DNA of 64,000 nt from Gadus chalcogrammus (taxonomy: Eukaryota > Chordata > Actinopteri > Gadiformes > Gadidae), in assembly GCF_026213295.1 (NCBI RefSeq), contig NC_079418.1, forward strand, positions 7,956,806 to 8,020,805, read 5' to 3'. The first letter of the stretch is position 1; each line of letters begins with the position of its first letter. The notes below the pieces were generated by a model that saw nothing but the letters and a program-made list of their open reading frames with translations, did not search any database and was not told the DNA's origin. The translations under genes and the position numbers were made by a program. This document shows positions 1 through 10,914 of this stretch, in pieces.

Positions 1-2
1 AG

Positions 3-125
3 GGAAAGCTGAAAGATGTAGCAAATTTATGCGAAAACTACATTAAAGGTGATGCTCAGGTTCAGACAAAAATAGATGACTTAAAAAGTCAATGCAAATT
101 AATCCCGTATGCAAAGAGAGCATAA
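3..125 (+). CDS. C-terminal end of an unidentified protein (partial)
   Basis: An open frame enters from the left edge and reads 40 residues to a TAA at 123-125. The composition is ordinary and lysine-rich (it starts GKLKDVANLC and ends PYAKRA), unlike the low-complexity DNA that follows. A canonical AATAAA lies downstream at 458-463, so this looks like the last coding exon of a plus-strand gene plus its 3' UTR. I do not recognise the protein; it could be host or transposon-derived. The 5' part is outside the window. Confidence 0.4.
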   Translation, partial: GKLKDVANLCENYIKGDAQVQTKIDDLKSQCKLIPYAKRA

Positions 126-585
126 TTATTATTTTTTTACCCGTTCGTGTTGTTTTTTTCTAGTGTGGTTAAGAAATATTGCCTGTCTCTCACTCTGTCT
201 TTCCCTCACTTTCTTGTGCTCTGTCTCACTGTCTTTCTCTCTTTTTCTCACGCTCTGGTTGAACCCCTCTCTCTTTCTCTGTTTATTTGATATACCATTT
301 TATACATTCTGTTGGCATTCTAGTTTGATCATCTTTTGATCAGTTTAATGATCAGTGTTCCAGTAGGACCATCAGGTTAACTATCAGTGTCAGTGTTCCA
401 GGAGAAAACAAAAAGCTATTTGTGAGCTCTTTGAGAGTCCTTTGTTAGAGAGTTATAAATAAAGTATTTTCATCCCCCTTCCCAACAGTGTGTGCTGAGG
501 ATCATTCATTTCCAGTGTGAGAGTTAAAATATTTGCTATCGTTAATACATGTTATAATAAATATTTGTAAATGATTAATAATTAC
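126..585 (+). other. Probable 3' UTR with poly(A) signal, then AT-rich DNA
   Basis: There is no supported gene here. A pyrimidine-rich CTCT/TTTC stretch covers about 180-290. AATAAA at 458-463 would suit the 3' end of the upstream open frame. The ORF spanning 109-339 is low-complexity Phe/Leu/Ser read out of the CT-rich stretch. Confidence 0.35.
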
Positions 586-1062
586 TGTTCCAACTTTATT
601 ATAAGGGTCCCCAATACTAATAGTTATATATACTAATATATTCATTAAGCTTAACCAACTTGATTATAAGGGTCCCCCATACTGATAGTTATATATTACT
701 AATATATTAATTAAGCTTAACCAACTTTATTATAAGGGTCCCTTATACTGATAGTTATATATTACTAATATTAATTAAGCTTAACCAACTTGATTATAAG
801 GGTCCCCTATACTGATAGTTATATATTACTAATATATTAATTAAGCTTAACCAACTTTATTATAAGGGTCCCCCATACTGATAGTTATATATTACTAATA
901 TATTAATTAAGCTTAACCAACTTTATTATAAGGGTCCCCCATACTGATAGTTATATATTACTCATATATTAATTAAGCTTAACCAACTTTATTATAAGGG
1001 TCCCCCATACTGATAGTTATATATTACTCATATATTAATTAAGCTTAACCAACTTCATTGTA
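585..1062. repeat. 66-bp minisatellite, about seven copies
   Basis: A direct tandem array. Each unit contains a TTATAAGGGTCCCC block and an AATTAAGCTTAACCAACTT block. The AAGCTTAACC marker recurs every 66 bp (63 bp once), from about 646 to 1039. Later copies are nearly identical; the first is the most diverged. No coding function is seen. Confidence 0.9.
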
Positions 1063-1657
1063 AGAGTCCGATGAGGAGTGGTTCATATTGGGATAGGCAG
1101 AAGCACAGTTTAATAACAATTAGTTAAATAATAATATGTCATTAACTTTTATATCAACATATAGTTTGTAAATAAACATTTAACATTTAAATAATGTAAG
1201 AAATAACTTAATTAGTGCCAAAAATACATTTAGTTAACTATTAATAAATATTAATACAATATTAGTTAATAGATTGTTTTCTATTTGTTAAAACATTAAC
1301 ATACAAATTGTATGCAAACAACTAATATTTAATTAATGATGGAAAAACTATTAACTTGTGCCAAATAGATATTTTAGTAACAATTAACAAATATTAACAA
1401 AGGGTTAGGTAATGACTAGTTTGCTATTTATTATGGCACCTTATTATAAAGTGTTACCGAAAGTCTACACCACATTTTGTGCACATTTCACAGCCAGCCG
1501 CTCTGACATGGTTAGCTGCCTTCCTTGTGTTGGCTTGCTAATCATATGAGCGGGATATAAATGCCTCATTTCATTTAATTTAATTTCATTTCAATGTAAA
1601 ATCTAAATCTTAAATTTATATCTAAATGTTAAATCTAAATGTTAAATCTTAATCTAA
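1063..1657. other. AT-rich stretch with a LINE/SINE-like tail
   Basis: No gene is visible. The segment is rich in ATTAAC/GTTAAT words. A short stretch near 1543-1600 ends in CATTT repeats after GAGCGGGATATAAATG, which resembles the 3' tail of a retroposon but is too short to classify. TAAATCTAAATGTT simple repeats follow at 1600-1680. Confidence 0.3.
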
Positions 1658-1939
1658 ATGTTAAATGTTAACTCTAAATGTGTCCCCAAGTTTAAAGCTA
1701 AATATTTAGAAAATATTCAAATCCCCAAGGAAACCACGCCCGCTGCAGTGGCTTCAAATCGCGCGGAGAACCCCTTCAAACCCTGCCTCTATAATGTTAG
1801 GCGCGGCAAAGATCGCACGACAAAGGCAAGCAGGCATGTCCAGTTCTCTGGGAGTCCTACACATCGAACGGGTGGTTATTGCAGCTGTACGGACTGCACT
1901 CCAGGGTGTAGCTCCCCGGTCCAGTCCACAACAGCCATG
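1658..1939 (+). CDS. Candidate exon of an unidentified spliced gene
   Basis: An open frame runs to an ATG followed at 1940 by GTAAGT, a strong splice donor. Joined to a candidate exon at 3016-3087 (TTTCAG acceptor, GTAAGT donor, exactly 24 codons), the frame stays open across the junction. It then reads into a Ser/Thr/Ala-rich segment (VSTPAVPSASGTSNF). The DNA between them contains a separately inserted MITE. No domain is recognised, and the true 5' start and later exons were not found. This is a weak candidate. Confidence 0.25.
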
Positions 1940-2123
1940 GTAAGTTAAGTTGTTTTAATTTGAGTTCTTTATGCATACTGGACGAGGGGGTTAGCCACTG
2001 TTAGCTAACCCAGCCAGTTAGCTGTGTGACACATGCTAGCTGAAGTTTTGTTATCCACTCCACTGTGAGGACATTCTGTAGCCTAGTTTACTTAGTGGTT
2101 ACCAGTGACAAAACCGACCACTA

Positions 2124-2923
<800 letters not shown>

Positions 2924-3015
2924 TACTCTATGAAGCCTGTGCTGTGGTTAACATGTGTATATTAACGTACTTTGCCGCTATATCTGACATCTAAAATGCG
3001 GGCTCTTGTTTCAGG

Positions 3016-3087
3016 TTTCAACACCAGCGGTGCCCAGTGCCTCAGGCACTTCCAACTTTGCCACCACCGTCACATCACTGAGATCAG
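3016..3087 (+). CDS. Candidate 72-nt internal exon
   Basis: It is preceded by TTGTTTCAG and followed by GTAAGTCG. The 72 nt are exactly 24 codons and continue the frame of the candidate exon ending at 1939, encoding a Ser/Thr-rich peptide. Good splice sites and a preserved phase are the only evidence, and no downstream partner exon was identified. Confidence 0.25.
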
Positions 3088-3701
3088 TAAGTCGTGATAT
3101 AATAGCTGGATAACGTTTATGTTACCCTGAGAAGAATAAAACTATTGATATAAAATAACTGGTTAATATTGAAGTTCAACATTGGTAATTTGAGGTGTGC
3201 AAGCTGACGGGCTAACTGGCTTACATTAACTAGTGGAGTACTGTGCACGGATTTATAAAGAGTTGGAGTGAGGGTGTGGCGGGGCGGACAGATGTGTGTC
3301 AATCGGTGTAGAGCTGGGTTAGCAGTATACACTGTGAATGTAGCTGTTCATGTTACTGTGATCCACATATTGCGATGAAAATAAATTACGCATACCGTTG
3401 AGCAAAGCAGAGTTCCTGAACGTTATGTGATACATTGCGCTGATTGTAGTGACATGAATGAGTTGCAATTTACTTAAAGGGGCCCTATTATGCCCTTTTT
3501 TACTGTTCATTATTTAATTTGTTTGACCTCATAGAATTGATTTACAACAATAAAGGGTTGTCTAGCACATTATTTTTTCTCATACTTTATGAGTATTACA
3601 ACCCCTATCTGAAACACCCTGTTGCTTAGAATTTTGAGGCATTTAGAATCTTGGTGCTGACAGGGTGCTGACGTCTCTTCAGGCACTCTGTCACTCTGTC
3701 T
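3088..3701. other. Non-coding stretch containing a fish-type interspersed repeat
   Basis: No gene is supported between 3088 and about 3475. From 3474 the sequence CTTAAAGGGGCCCTATTATGCCC begins a segment that looks like the edge of a TTAA-type interspersed repeat and leads into the P2X7-like mini-gene. I could not find the matching right end. Confidence 0.35.
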
Positions 3702-3827
3702 ATGGCTTCAGTGCTACCTTACCAATTTGAGCCTGAGTCGGACCCCGAAAGCGATAATGGAGCTGACGACCCTAATGACGAGCGCGATTTTAGTCGTAGA
3801 ATGGACCAGGACATTTCACAGTGTTAA
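3702..3827 (+). pseudogene. P2X7-like mini-gene, exon 1 (acidic N-terminus)
   Basis: The open frame starts MASVLPYQFEPESDPESD and is strongly acidic (DDPNDERDF). This is the usual N-terminus of small multicopy fish proteins annotated as P2X purinoceptor 7-like, which carry only the cytosolic Zn-binding C-terminal part of P2X7. It should splice to the exon at 4027 so that a Trp codon spans the junction (TG|G). At the expected donor after 3823 the sequence is TTAAGT instead of GTAAGT, so the frame reads Cys-stop. This suggests a decayed copy; a sequencing error is the alternative. Confidence 0.5.
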
Positions 3828-4026
3828 GTTTTTGTTTATGATATTATACACACACGCGATTTATCATGTATTTAGCGTAGCTTTTCAGACTTAGCTTGCG
3901 GCTAGTAGACTACTCGTACTCTTCAAGGGTCCGTAACAACCTTTTTATGTCCCGACATGGCATATTGTTGACTACTTTTGTCCATCAAAATACACCGTTA
4001 TAACTTATAACATCTCTACTACCTAG

Positions 4027-4096
4027 GTGCAACTGTGGGAATTGTGCCACTATGCCCAACGAAGTGAAGAACGTCTGCTGTAGAGTAATCCCAAAG
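4027..4096 (+). pseudogene. P2X7-like mini-gene, exon 2 (Cys-rich zinc-binding motif)
   Basis: A 70-nt exon sits between CCTAG and GTAAAA. In the frame expected from exon 1 it encodes CNCGNCATMPNEVKNVCCRV, the CxCGxC...MP...CC signature of the P2X7 C-terminal domain found in many fish gene copies. The acceptor and donor look usable. No third exon was identified, because the downstream sequence passes into repeats. Confidence 0.5.
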
Positions 4097-4477
4097 GTAA
4101 AACTGATGAGCTTTAGGCTAAGCTAGTTTGTTGAGAACGATGTCATGTCATCTATCTATCATCTTCGGAGGATATATATATATATATATCCTCAGAAGAG
4201 GAGTAGCCTACCACTATCATCACAAAACCTAATAATTAACTTCTAGTAAACTATATTGCATGTTTAGATCATCTCTACCATATAGCAACAGTAATACCAG
4301 TCCACTTGTAATGGAAAACGAGCAATCTCATCATTCTCACCTGTTTGCTGTAGTTCCAGCCAACTGTACCATGTTTGTTATGTGAATTCATTAGTGATAC
4401 ATTTTTTTGTAAATACCAATCCTACTCGAATAGATGTTGCTTCAGCAATACCAGTTACGAGAAATCTCACCTGTTCC

Positions 4478-4755
4478 AACCCGGTATCACGCGATTTCGT
4501 GCTCTTGGGCACAAACTTTAATCTATTGAAGCGTGTTCCAGAGCACGATAGTCCGACTTTTTGCGTGCTACACAGAACGAAATGTAAACCAATGCATTCT
4601 GAATGGGAGTGTTCTCAGACAATTGACGTGCTCCACAAAACGGTACGAGAGAGAAAGAGAGAGAGGGAGGGACAGAGAGAGAGAGAGCGAGAGAGAGGCT
4701 TCAGAAAGGGTGTTCTCAGATAGTACAGTGCACCCTAGTTATGTTTATGCCAAAA
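4478..4755 (+). repeat. Repeat module A, copy 1
   Basis: It begins AACCCGGTATCACGC and includes a GA-rich GAGAGAGAAAGAGAG block. The same module recurs in the same orientation at about 12348-12632 and inverted at about 16805-17106, with roughly 90 percent or better identity by eye. This copy stands alone, without the long inverted partner of the later pair. Confidence 0.85.
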
Positions 4756-4763
4756 CCACAAAT

Positions 4764-4764
4764 G

Positions 4765-4806
<42 letters not shown>

Positions 4807-4865
4807 CCTAATTATATATATTGCCTATATATATATATATATAGGCTATATATATAATTAGGCTA
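4764..4865. repeat. TA microsatellite and AT-rich palindrome
   Basis: A (TA)n run is followed by a near-perfect inverted repeat built on GCCTAATTATATATATTGCC and its complement TAGGCTATATATATAATTAGGC. It could form a cruciform or hairpin. It is absent from the other copies of this repeat family. Confidence 0.8.
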
Positions 4866-4869
4866 TAAT

Positions 4870-4980
4870 TATATTATTTAGCGTGTAATGAGACAATCTA
4901 TAGCCAAATTGTCGAAGATGCCCGAGAATCTCCGGGGATATCAGCATGGGAAATCGGCGCATCAGACCCATGAACCTATA
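4870..4980 (+). repeat. Repeat module C, copy 1
   Basis: GTGTAATGAGACAATCTATAG through AATCGGCGCATCAGACCCATGAA is shared with 12938-13037 (same orientation) and 16402-16503 (inverted). It belongs to the same family as module A. The DNA beyond it (4981-5160) contains a second AACCTGGTCTCACGAAAATACG motif. Confidence 0.8.
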
Positions 4981-5687
4981 AAGAAAGACGTCATCTTAAG
5001 CGGGAGAGAACGTTTGCGGTGCTGGTTTGTGTCACGTAAGTACAGGGCTCTCATGTCTCATGCATTCGGCGTGAGACACACGCAATTCAACCCATGCACA
5101 CGCTCGAACCTGGTCTCACGAAAATACGTGACACTGTCACGTTATTTAATCTATTGAAACGTGATCAGGGAAACGTAGGCCTATTTTCTAAATTTTGTAT
5201 TTCTGTTGGAAGTAGGCTATTTGTCGTGTCAGCATGACTTCCAAACTAAGGTTCTGTCCGGGAGCGTTCTCCCTAATGTCCCTTATGGAGCTCCGTACAG
5301 ATCATTCATTGTTGAAAATTGTCTGTGATAACTAACAAATGACAGCTTTTGGCCACCCGTTTCTACTTAAAATTGTCTGTGATAACTAACAATATGACAG
5401 CTTTTGGCAACCCGTTTCTACTTTCACCTTTGATACTGAGAAATTGTGACAATACACGGATACATTAAATGCAGGTGCGCTGCTCTGTAGGCAAACCGCG
5501 AAGGAAAAATTGTAGCTGCTTCATCTGTTCTTTTTAGAATTGTATGTCTTGATGTTTATTTTATCTAGCCATCTATTCTCTTGTTTTTGGCTATGTGAAT
5601 GAACGTCCGCGTCGATGCCTCGATCGCAAGTCCAGTGTCGCGAGCGGACGTTGCCATGACATCTAGAAATCATACCCTATTTAATGG
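4981..5687. other. Non-coding, with a two-copy 55-60 bp tandem duplication
   Basis: No gene is seen. AATTGTCTGTGATAACTAAC...CCCGTTTCTAC is present twice in tandem between about 5314 and 5422. The remainder is unclassified AT-rich DNA. Confidence 0.5.
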
Positions 5688-5890
5688 GTTGTAGTGAGTG
5701 TAACATAATTCACCTACAGTATTTTCTTATGTGTTGTTCTTTCAATTGTGTTAGGCATGTCGTTTACTGTCTTGGTGGTTCAGGGATCGCTGTCCCTTTA
5801 AGGATTACGAGCGTCTCATGACGTCTGAGCCCATGCGGGATTTGTTTACTTTCAGCACGTTTTGATTTCCTGTTTCTCTCTTAGGCCTAC
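5688..5890 (-). repeat. Repeat module B, inverted relative to modules A and C
   Basis: GTAACATAATTCACCTACAG through TTTGTTTACTTTCAGCACG matches 16523-16700 directly and 12705-12915 inverted. Finding A and C in one orientation and B in the other within 1.4 kb shows this copy has been internally rearranged relative to the copy at 12.3-13.3 kb. Confidence 0.8.
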
Positions 5891-5892
5891 TA

Positions 5893-6048
5893 AATGTCGT
5901 GGAAATATCAATCATAACTATAAATATACAATCATATACAAATTATATTAACCTTGTTTATATAATTATTACATAATTATTATGCAAATTAGAAGAATCT
6001 GTATACATTCTCCCTGTAACTTAAAACACATCCCTTCCTCTCTTTTAA
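5893..6048 (+). repeat. Inverted-repeat arm paired with 10915-11070
   Basis: GTCGTGGAAATATCAATCATAAC through TCCCTTCCTCTCTTTTAAC is the reverse complement of 10915-11070, with small indels. The arm ends exactly at the TTAA that begins the piggyBac element. This suggests piggyBac jumped into a TTAA in this older repeat and replaced its neighbouring context. Confidence 0.85.
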
Positions 6049-6060
6049 CTAAGACCCTGT

Positions 6061-6433
6061 GTCCATTACAATGGACGTCACATGACGGGGGCTTTTTTTT
6101 TTAAACTTTTTGCAACGTTTAACACCACTTGAACCCTTAAGTCCATATAAGTGGACGTTTAACAACCAATCAAACGGCAGTATAGCTTTGCTTGTTGACG
6201 AATGAAAAAAATTCACCACATGGAAGAGAGGCATGGCAGGGCTTCACCCCACACGTCGAAGTAAGGACCATTTTCAACAGTTATATTCATATTTATAGAT
6301 ATTTTATAGAAGATTTCATAGTTTTGATACAATATTGAAAGATGGAATGTATAAATAGAAGTGTAATATCATATGTTTCAGTGTTAGTTTTTACACAGGA
6401 TTTGTTCAAATATCGCTGTCCATTAGAATGGAC
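6061..6433. promoter_or_regulatory. Left subterminal palindromes of piggyBac (possible transposase-binding sites)
   Basis: Three 16-bp imperfect palindromes of the form GTCCAT-four bases-(a/g)TGGAC lie at 6061-6076, 6141-6156 and 6418-6433. A fourth sits near the right end at 8789-8804. Repeated palindromes confined to both element ends are what transposase-binding or hairpin sites look like. The binding role is inferred. Confidence 0.5.
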
Positions 6434-6554
6434 ATTGGGTCAGAAACCATGTTATTGAACTCAATTTACCAGTATTGATGAATGACCTTATTACTATAAA
6501 AACAGTACATCAGAATAAGACAATGAGTTGATAATCAGTTGAAAATATTCCATA

Positions 6555-6670
6555 TGCAGAATATACAGCCCTTGAAGTCCTTGAACTGATCGACAATGGA
6601 AATATCTCTGATATTGACATTTTTGGAAGCGATGAGGAAGATGGAGATGCTAATAGATTTCCAAGAGTTG
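6555..6670 (+). pseudogene. piggyBac transposase, N-terminal exon
   Basis: The frame encodes EYTALEVLELIDNG followed by an acidic FGSDEEDGD stretch, which is the usual start of PGBD proteins. It ends at 6670 before GTGAGT, and the joined codon (GTT G|GG) continues in frame into the exon at 6831. I find no in-frame ATG before an upstream stop, so the start codon appears lost or lies in another small exon. Confidence 0.55.
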
Positions 6671-6830
6671 GTGAGTGTAGAAAGTCAATGAATATCATAT
6701 TAAAAAATAGTCATGTTTTAGTATAAACATCACATAATATCACATATAAGATTTTAAATATATAAATACAAATGTTTAGGGCCCTTACATACTCAGGAAC
6801 AGTATGGTGATGTTTTGCTAATGATTTCAG

Positions 6831-8576
6831 GGGAAGACAGGGATGAGGCAGAGGTACCATTGGTAGGGGAAGAAGTTGAGATTGAGGCAGTGGAAGGTCA
6901 GGATGAGGACGACAGAGAGAATTATGAGCTTGAGGAGGCAGATATAAACCTGTTACTTGAGGATGGCCCTTTTGCAAACATCACAAAGAAGAGTGATATT
7001 GAGTGGCGTCGCACCCCCTTTACCCCAGTAAACACGACATGGGAAAGTCCTGCTCCTGCTCCTGAACCCCCTGAGCCACTAACACCATATGGCTACTTCA
7101 AGCAGTATGTTCCCAGTGAGATGTTCCAGCTGATGACAACAATGACTAACATCTATGCAGAACAAAATGCCGTCAGGGGGTATAAACATGCATCAATTTC
7201 TGAGATTGAAGCCCTTGTTGGTCTACATTTGGCAACTGGGGCATTGGGTTTGCCAAGAGTGCGAATGTACTGGTCTTCCAGTATCAATATCGGCCTTTTC
7301 CGGGATACTGTGTCTCGTAACCGATTTTTCCAGCTTCACTCCAACCTGCATGTGGTGAACAATAATGAGAGGCCTTCTGAAAACACTGATGTGTTCTACA
7401 AGGTCAGACCACTCTATGATTCCATAAGGAAACGCTGTCTAGAGCTGCAAATGGAAGAACAACTCGCAATTGATGAGCAGATTGTGCCTTTCAGGGGGAA
7501 ACTTTCTGTGCTTCAGTATATCAAAGGGAAGCCAGAACCATGGGGAGTCAAGATATATTTCCTCTGCGGCAAAAGTGGCCTTGCTTATGACTTCCTCATC
7601 TATCAAGGTGCCACAACAGAGCTCTCTGAGCAGAGCAAGAAGGTTTTAGGACATGGAGCAGGTGTGCCAGAGATTCCAGAATCCTAACCACAAGCTCTTT
7701 TTTGACAACTTCTTCACTACATACAATGTCCTTGAAGTGCTGGCTGAAAAGAAAATCCATGCGGCTGGCACAGCTAGGGTTGTCCGCTTTGCAAAGCCTC
7801 CACTGAAGAGTGACAAGGAAATGTCAAAAAAAGAGCGAGGGAACCATGATGTAGTGAGGAGTAGGGATGGAAAGGTGGTTCTAGTGAAGTGGTTTGATAA
7901 CCGCTCTGTTGTGCTGGCCTCCAACTTTTTTGGTGTAGGAGATGAAGATGAAGTTGCTAGGTGGCAGAAGAAAGATGGGCAGTTTGTTAAGGTCAAGCGT
8001 CCAGAGATGGTGAAGAAATACAATAAGGCCATGGGAGGGGTGGACAAGCTTGATCAACTCATCAGCCTTTACAGGATTACCATCCGGTCCCGCAAATGGT
8101 CACTGCGCATGATTACTCATGCCTTTGATGTTGCTGTAGTGAATAGCTGGCTTGAGTATCGCAGAGACAAAGAACGTCAGGGCACTCAGCCACCGCTAGT
8201 CATGGATCTCCTTGACTTCAAATTGAATGTGGCAGAAGCTCTTGTGCGTTTGGGGAAGCCCCACGCATTGAGAAAACGAGGGAGGCCGAGCAGTTCCAAC
8301 ACACCCAGTCCATGTACGAGTCCACCTCACCATGATGAGCCCCCAAAAAAGAAGGGAGCCATGGAAAAACGGCCCCTTCAAGAGGTGCAGACCGACATGC
8401 TGGACCACATGCCAAATTATGATGCAAAAAAAGAAGCAACAAGGTGCAAATTGCCAGGCTGTTCAGGAAAATGCATGTCTACTGTGACAAGTGTCAGGTA
8501 CACTTCTGTTTTGTGTCACAGAGAAATTGCTTCAAATATGCCCACAGAAAATGAGACTAAAATGACAGAAATGTGA
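6831..8576 (+). pseudogene. piggyBac (PGBD4-like) transposase, frameshifted
   Basis: The exon starts after TTTCAG at 6830. An acidic N-terminal region is followed by the DDE_Tnp_1_7 catalytic domain. Candidate catalytic aspartates lie at 7589-7591 (AYDFLIYQG), 7704-7706 (LFFDNFFTT) and 8043-8045 (GGVDKLDQL). The frame breaks once near 7650, splitting it into a 5' part ending at 7687 and a 3' part continuing to 8576. It breaks again near 8470, inside the C-terminal cysteine-rich domain. The alternate frame there restores YCDKCQVHFCFVSQRNCFK. The three catalytic blocks survive, but this copy cannot encode a full protein. It is probably a fairly young corpse. Confidence 0.9.
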
Positions 8577-8937
8577 GACCCTCAAGTTATTTTTGTTGGT
8601 AAATTGTAACCAAAAAAAAAAAAAAAAAAGCTATGATGTTATATTTTAGAAATTGTTTGGACCTTACAAAAAAACATCATTTGAAACATCAAGTTCATGT
8701 TCCATGTAATGTCAATGTTATATAAGACAAAAAATAGGTATGATGTTGTCATATGATGTTGATATTTTAACAACTGTTTGGACCCGATGTCCATTGAAAT
8801 GGACAAAAAAAATAACAATTAAAGAGTTATGATAAAAAAAAAAAAAAATTGATTCTCATTTCTGGTTGCATTAAGGATGGGAAAAAGTCATTATTATATT
8901 TTTCACAACCTTGGAACATAATTGGGGTCTGAAGGGG
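8577..8937. other. piggyBac 3' untranslated and right-end region
   Basis: A-rich runs occur at about 8612-8629 and 8833-8847. ATGATGTTATATTTT occurs twice (about 8633 and 8752). The fourth GTCCAT palindrome is at 8789-8804. No additional gene is seen. Confidence 0.6.
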
Positions 8938-8941
8938 TTAA

Positions 8942-9175
8942 GAAGTGAGCTGAATAGTTGTTTTAGTGCTAATCGCCTCCAAAGGTCTGGGTCAGATACT
9001 AATCGCATGTGTTTATCTATTTTCCAAATTCCGGATCCGGTCAGAGGCTCAGAATGGCAAGATAGTCATTTAAAAAAAAAGTCTGATCTCATATTGGGAT
9101 CCTGCCGACAACGCCATTTGATGAAGAGAAAGTTCTCTCACGGACACGTCAGACAAGGAAATATTTGATTTAATC
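8942..9175. other. Unclassified DNA between two TTAA elements
   Basis: I see no gene or recognisable repeat. The 85-residue ORF at 8911-9168 starts inside the piggyBac end, so I do not call it. Confidence 0.3.
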
Positions 9176-9179
9176 TTAA

Positions 9180-10617
9180 AGGCCCACTATGCAACTTTTA
9201 TAATTAATTACTTTTATAATTAATTACATTAATTATGCTGGTTGAGAGTTATTCTGATGGTTCTGCAACCATTTCTGGGTCGTTTGGTGGGTGTGTCATT
9301 GCCCCATGTCACCTCTCCAAGGAAAAACCGCATATGCAACTTGCTCTGTTCGGACCGACACAATCCGGATGTGACGCAACGGAAGTATCCAATCGCGCCT
9401 CGAAAATGTATTCAGATTGTAGTTTCGAAAATGCTTTACGGCACAGACACACACCCAAACATGGCACCGGCTAGATATAAACAGCCAGTTGCGAGGCAAT
9501 TGTTGCATTCATCATGGATCAATCATCATGGATTAATATAACAGGCTAAGAGTCATTGCAATGGTTCTATTATACATTTGTGTTCGATTGTTCGTTGTTT
9601 CGACTCCCCCTTGCGCATCTTGGCGGAGAAAAGGAATATGTTTCTGCCGGCGACCCGCCGCCCACTCTCGTGGGAGTCTCGGCTCTCGCAAAGTAACGAA
9701 TTGCTTTACAGCACAGACCCCCAAACACGGAACCGGCTCGATATAAACACAACTAACTAAGGGATTGTTACATTCATCATAGATCAGCCGACTAAAAAGA
9801 GAAAGAGAAACCCAATGTCGGAGGAACAGAAGAAGAGAAAAGGGAGACTGACCGACAGAGAGGCCAGACACGAGTAAACGTTGGGCAAGCTTTTCAGGAA
9901 TAGCGTGAACTGAAAGAAAAAGAAGACTGCAAATCAGACACTGACTTGGTCGTGTTGCTTTTGAAATTGAAAGTACCATTGGGTGAACTTTGTCTTCGTG
10001 GTATTCTTGATGTTGATAGTCTCTGTACAAATGTGTTTGCCCAACGATTTTGTTGTGAGCCATGTAAAAATTGTTTGCTCGACCGTTTTGTTGTGAGCCC
10101 TGTACGTTTCTAGCTTGCTTGGTTGCAACCATATAAACACCTTTGTTTCCATGGGTGTTTTGCTCGTTCGTCTGTCTCGTCCCCCAGATACAGACTGAAT
10201 CCCCGAATCCAGGTTCTTGTTTATTTAGATTATTATGTTGGTCAACACTCTTACACTGATTGTTCTGTTCAACCTAAGATAAAACAATCATAATCTAGGA
10301 TATAAATTCTCCCCGTCAACTATAAAAAAGGATGGATTTATGTTTATTGCAATACAAATACACCATTTTAAAAATGTATAACCTTGCCTACACTTTATGA
10401 ACATCTACTTCGGACATGGCTCCACGCATTCGCCGGCTACTTTGAAAAAAAATGCACATGGCTCGCGTAGAAGTGCATGGGGAAGGGTCGTCAACAAGTT
10501 GTTACGACAGTGTTGTAAAATATCTACTACGAAGCTGTAGGGGGCGCTGTGTAGAGAAATGTGCGTGCCAAAACCAAGAAAACAGCGAAGAAATGCCCGA
10601 AGTTGCATAGTGGGCCT
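9180..10617. mobile_element. TTAA-flanked non-autonomous element, 1.44 kb
   Basis: The left end begins AGGCCCACTATGCAACTT and the right end finishes AAGTTGCATAGTGGGCCT. Both are bordered by TTAA (9176-9179 and 10618-10621). Perfect short inverted ends plus TTAA indicate piggyBac-type mobilisation, though the autonomous partner is not identified. Inside are two diverged tandem sub-units (about 9240-9545 and 9550-9790, each with CACAGACmC...CACCGGCT-like blocks) and a decayed lysine-rich coding relic. Confidence 0.8.
9785..9965 (+). pseudogene. Decayed coding relic inside the TTAA element
   Basis: The frame starting MSEEQKKRKGRLTDREAR stops at a TAA. Related residues continue in other frames (VNVGQAFQ...RELKEKK), suggesting several small indels. 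Lysine/arginine-rich segments of this kind recur in fish repeat-derived proteins. I cannot name the parent gene. Confidence 0.3.
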
Positions 10618-10621
10618 TTAA

Positions 10622-10914
10622 GGCATGATCATGGGAAAAGTACTGGCAGCAAAGTTTACCAAGGATACAATCAGCGAGACAATAGGTGAACAAGATTCTT
10701 ATAGGCAAACGTTTTCATTCTGGGTAGGGAGTGGGAGTGACCTAAGGCCAAGTCAATTTGTAATACAATGGGTGGATATTGGGGATGTCTGCAGGTTTGT
10801 AAGACATGGCTGTAAACAGTTTACACAGCAAAGAGGTGAGTCGATTGGCCTGGTCTCGATACCAGACTGACTGGTTCCAGTGGGAACTCAAATACGAATT
10901 AACTCATTAACTCT
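10622..10914. other. Unclassified DNA; 81-codon open frame of unknown status
   Basis: A plus-strand frame at 10625-10870 is open but has no recognisable domain and no clear splice sites. It may be a relic of the sequence into which the 9180-10617 element jumped. Confidence 0.2.

Larger units (their letters stand above)
6049..8937 (+). mobile_element. piggyBac DNA transposon, about 2.9 kb
   Basis: It is flanked by TTAA at 6045-6048 and 8938-8941, the obligatory piggyBac target. It contains a PGBD4-type transposase gene with a damaged frame. The two outer ends share an AGACCC block a few bases from the TTAA; the outermost bases differ by a small indel. Subterminal copies of a GTCCAT-N4-rTGGAC palindrome occur at 6061, 6141, 6418 and 8789. 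The left boundary is supported by loss of similarity to the paired repeat at 10.9 kb exactly at TTAA. Confidence 0.8.

Noticed and set aside
9533..10132. 199-codon minus-strand ORF
   Set aside because: No recognisable domain. It spans the junction of two repeat sub-units in a non-coding TTAA element, and the opposite strand shows coding relics.
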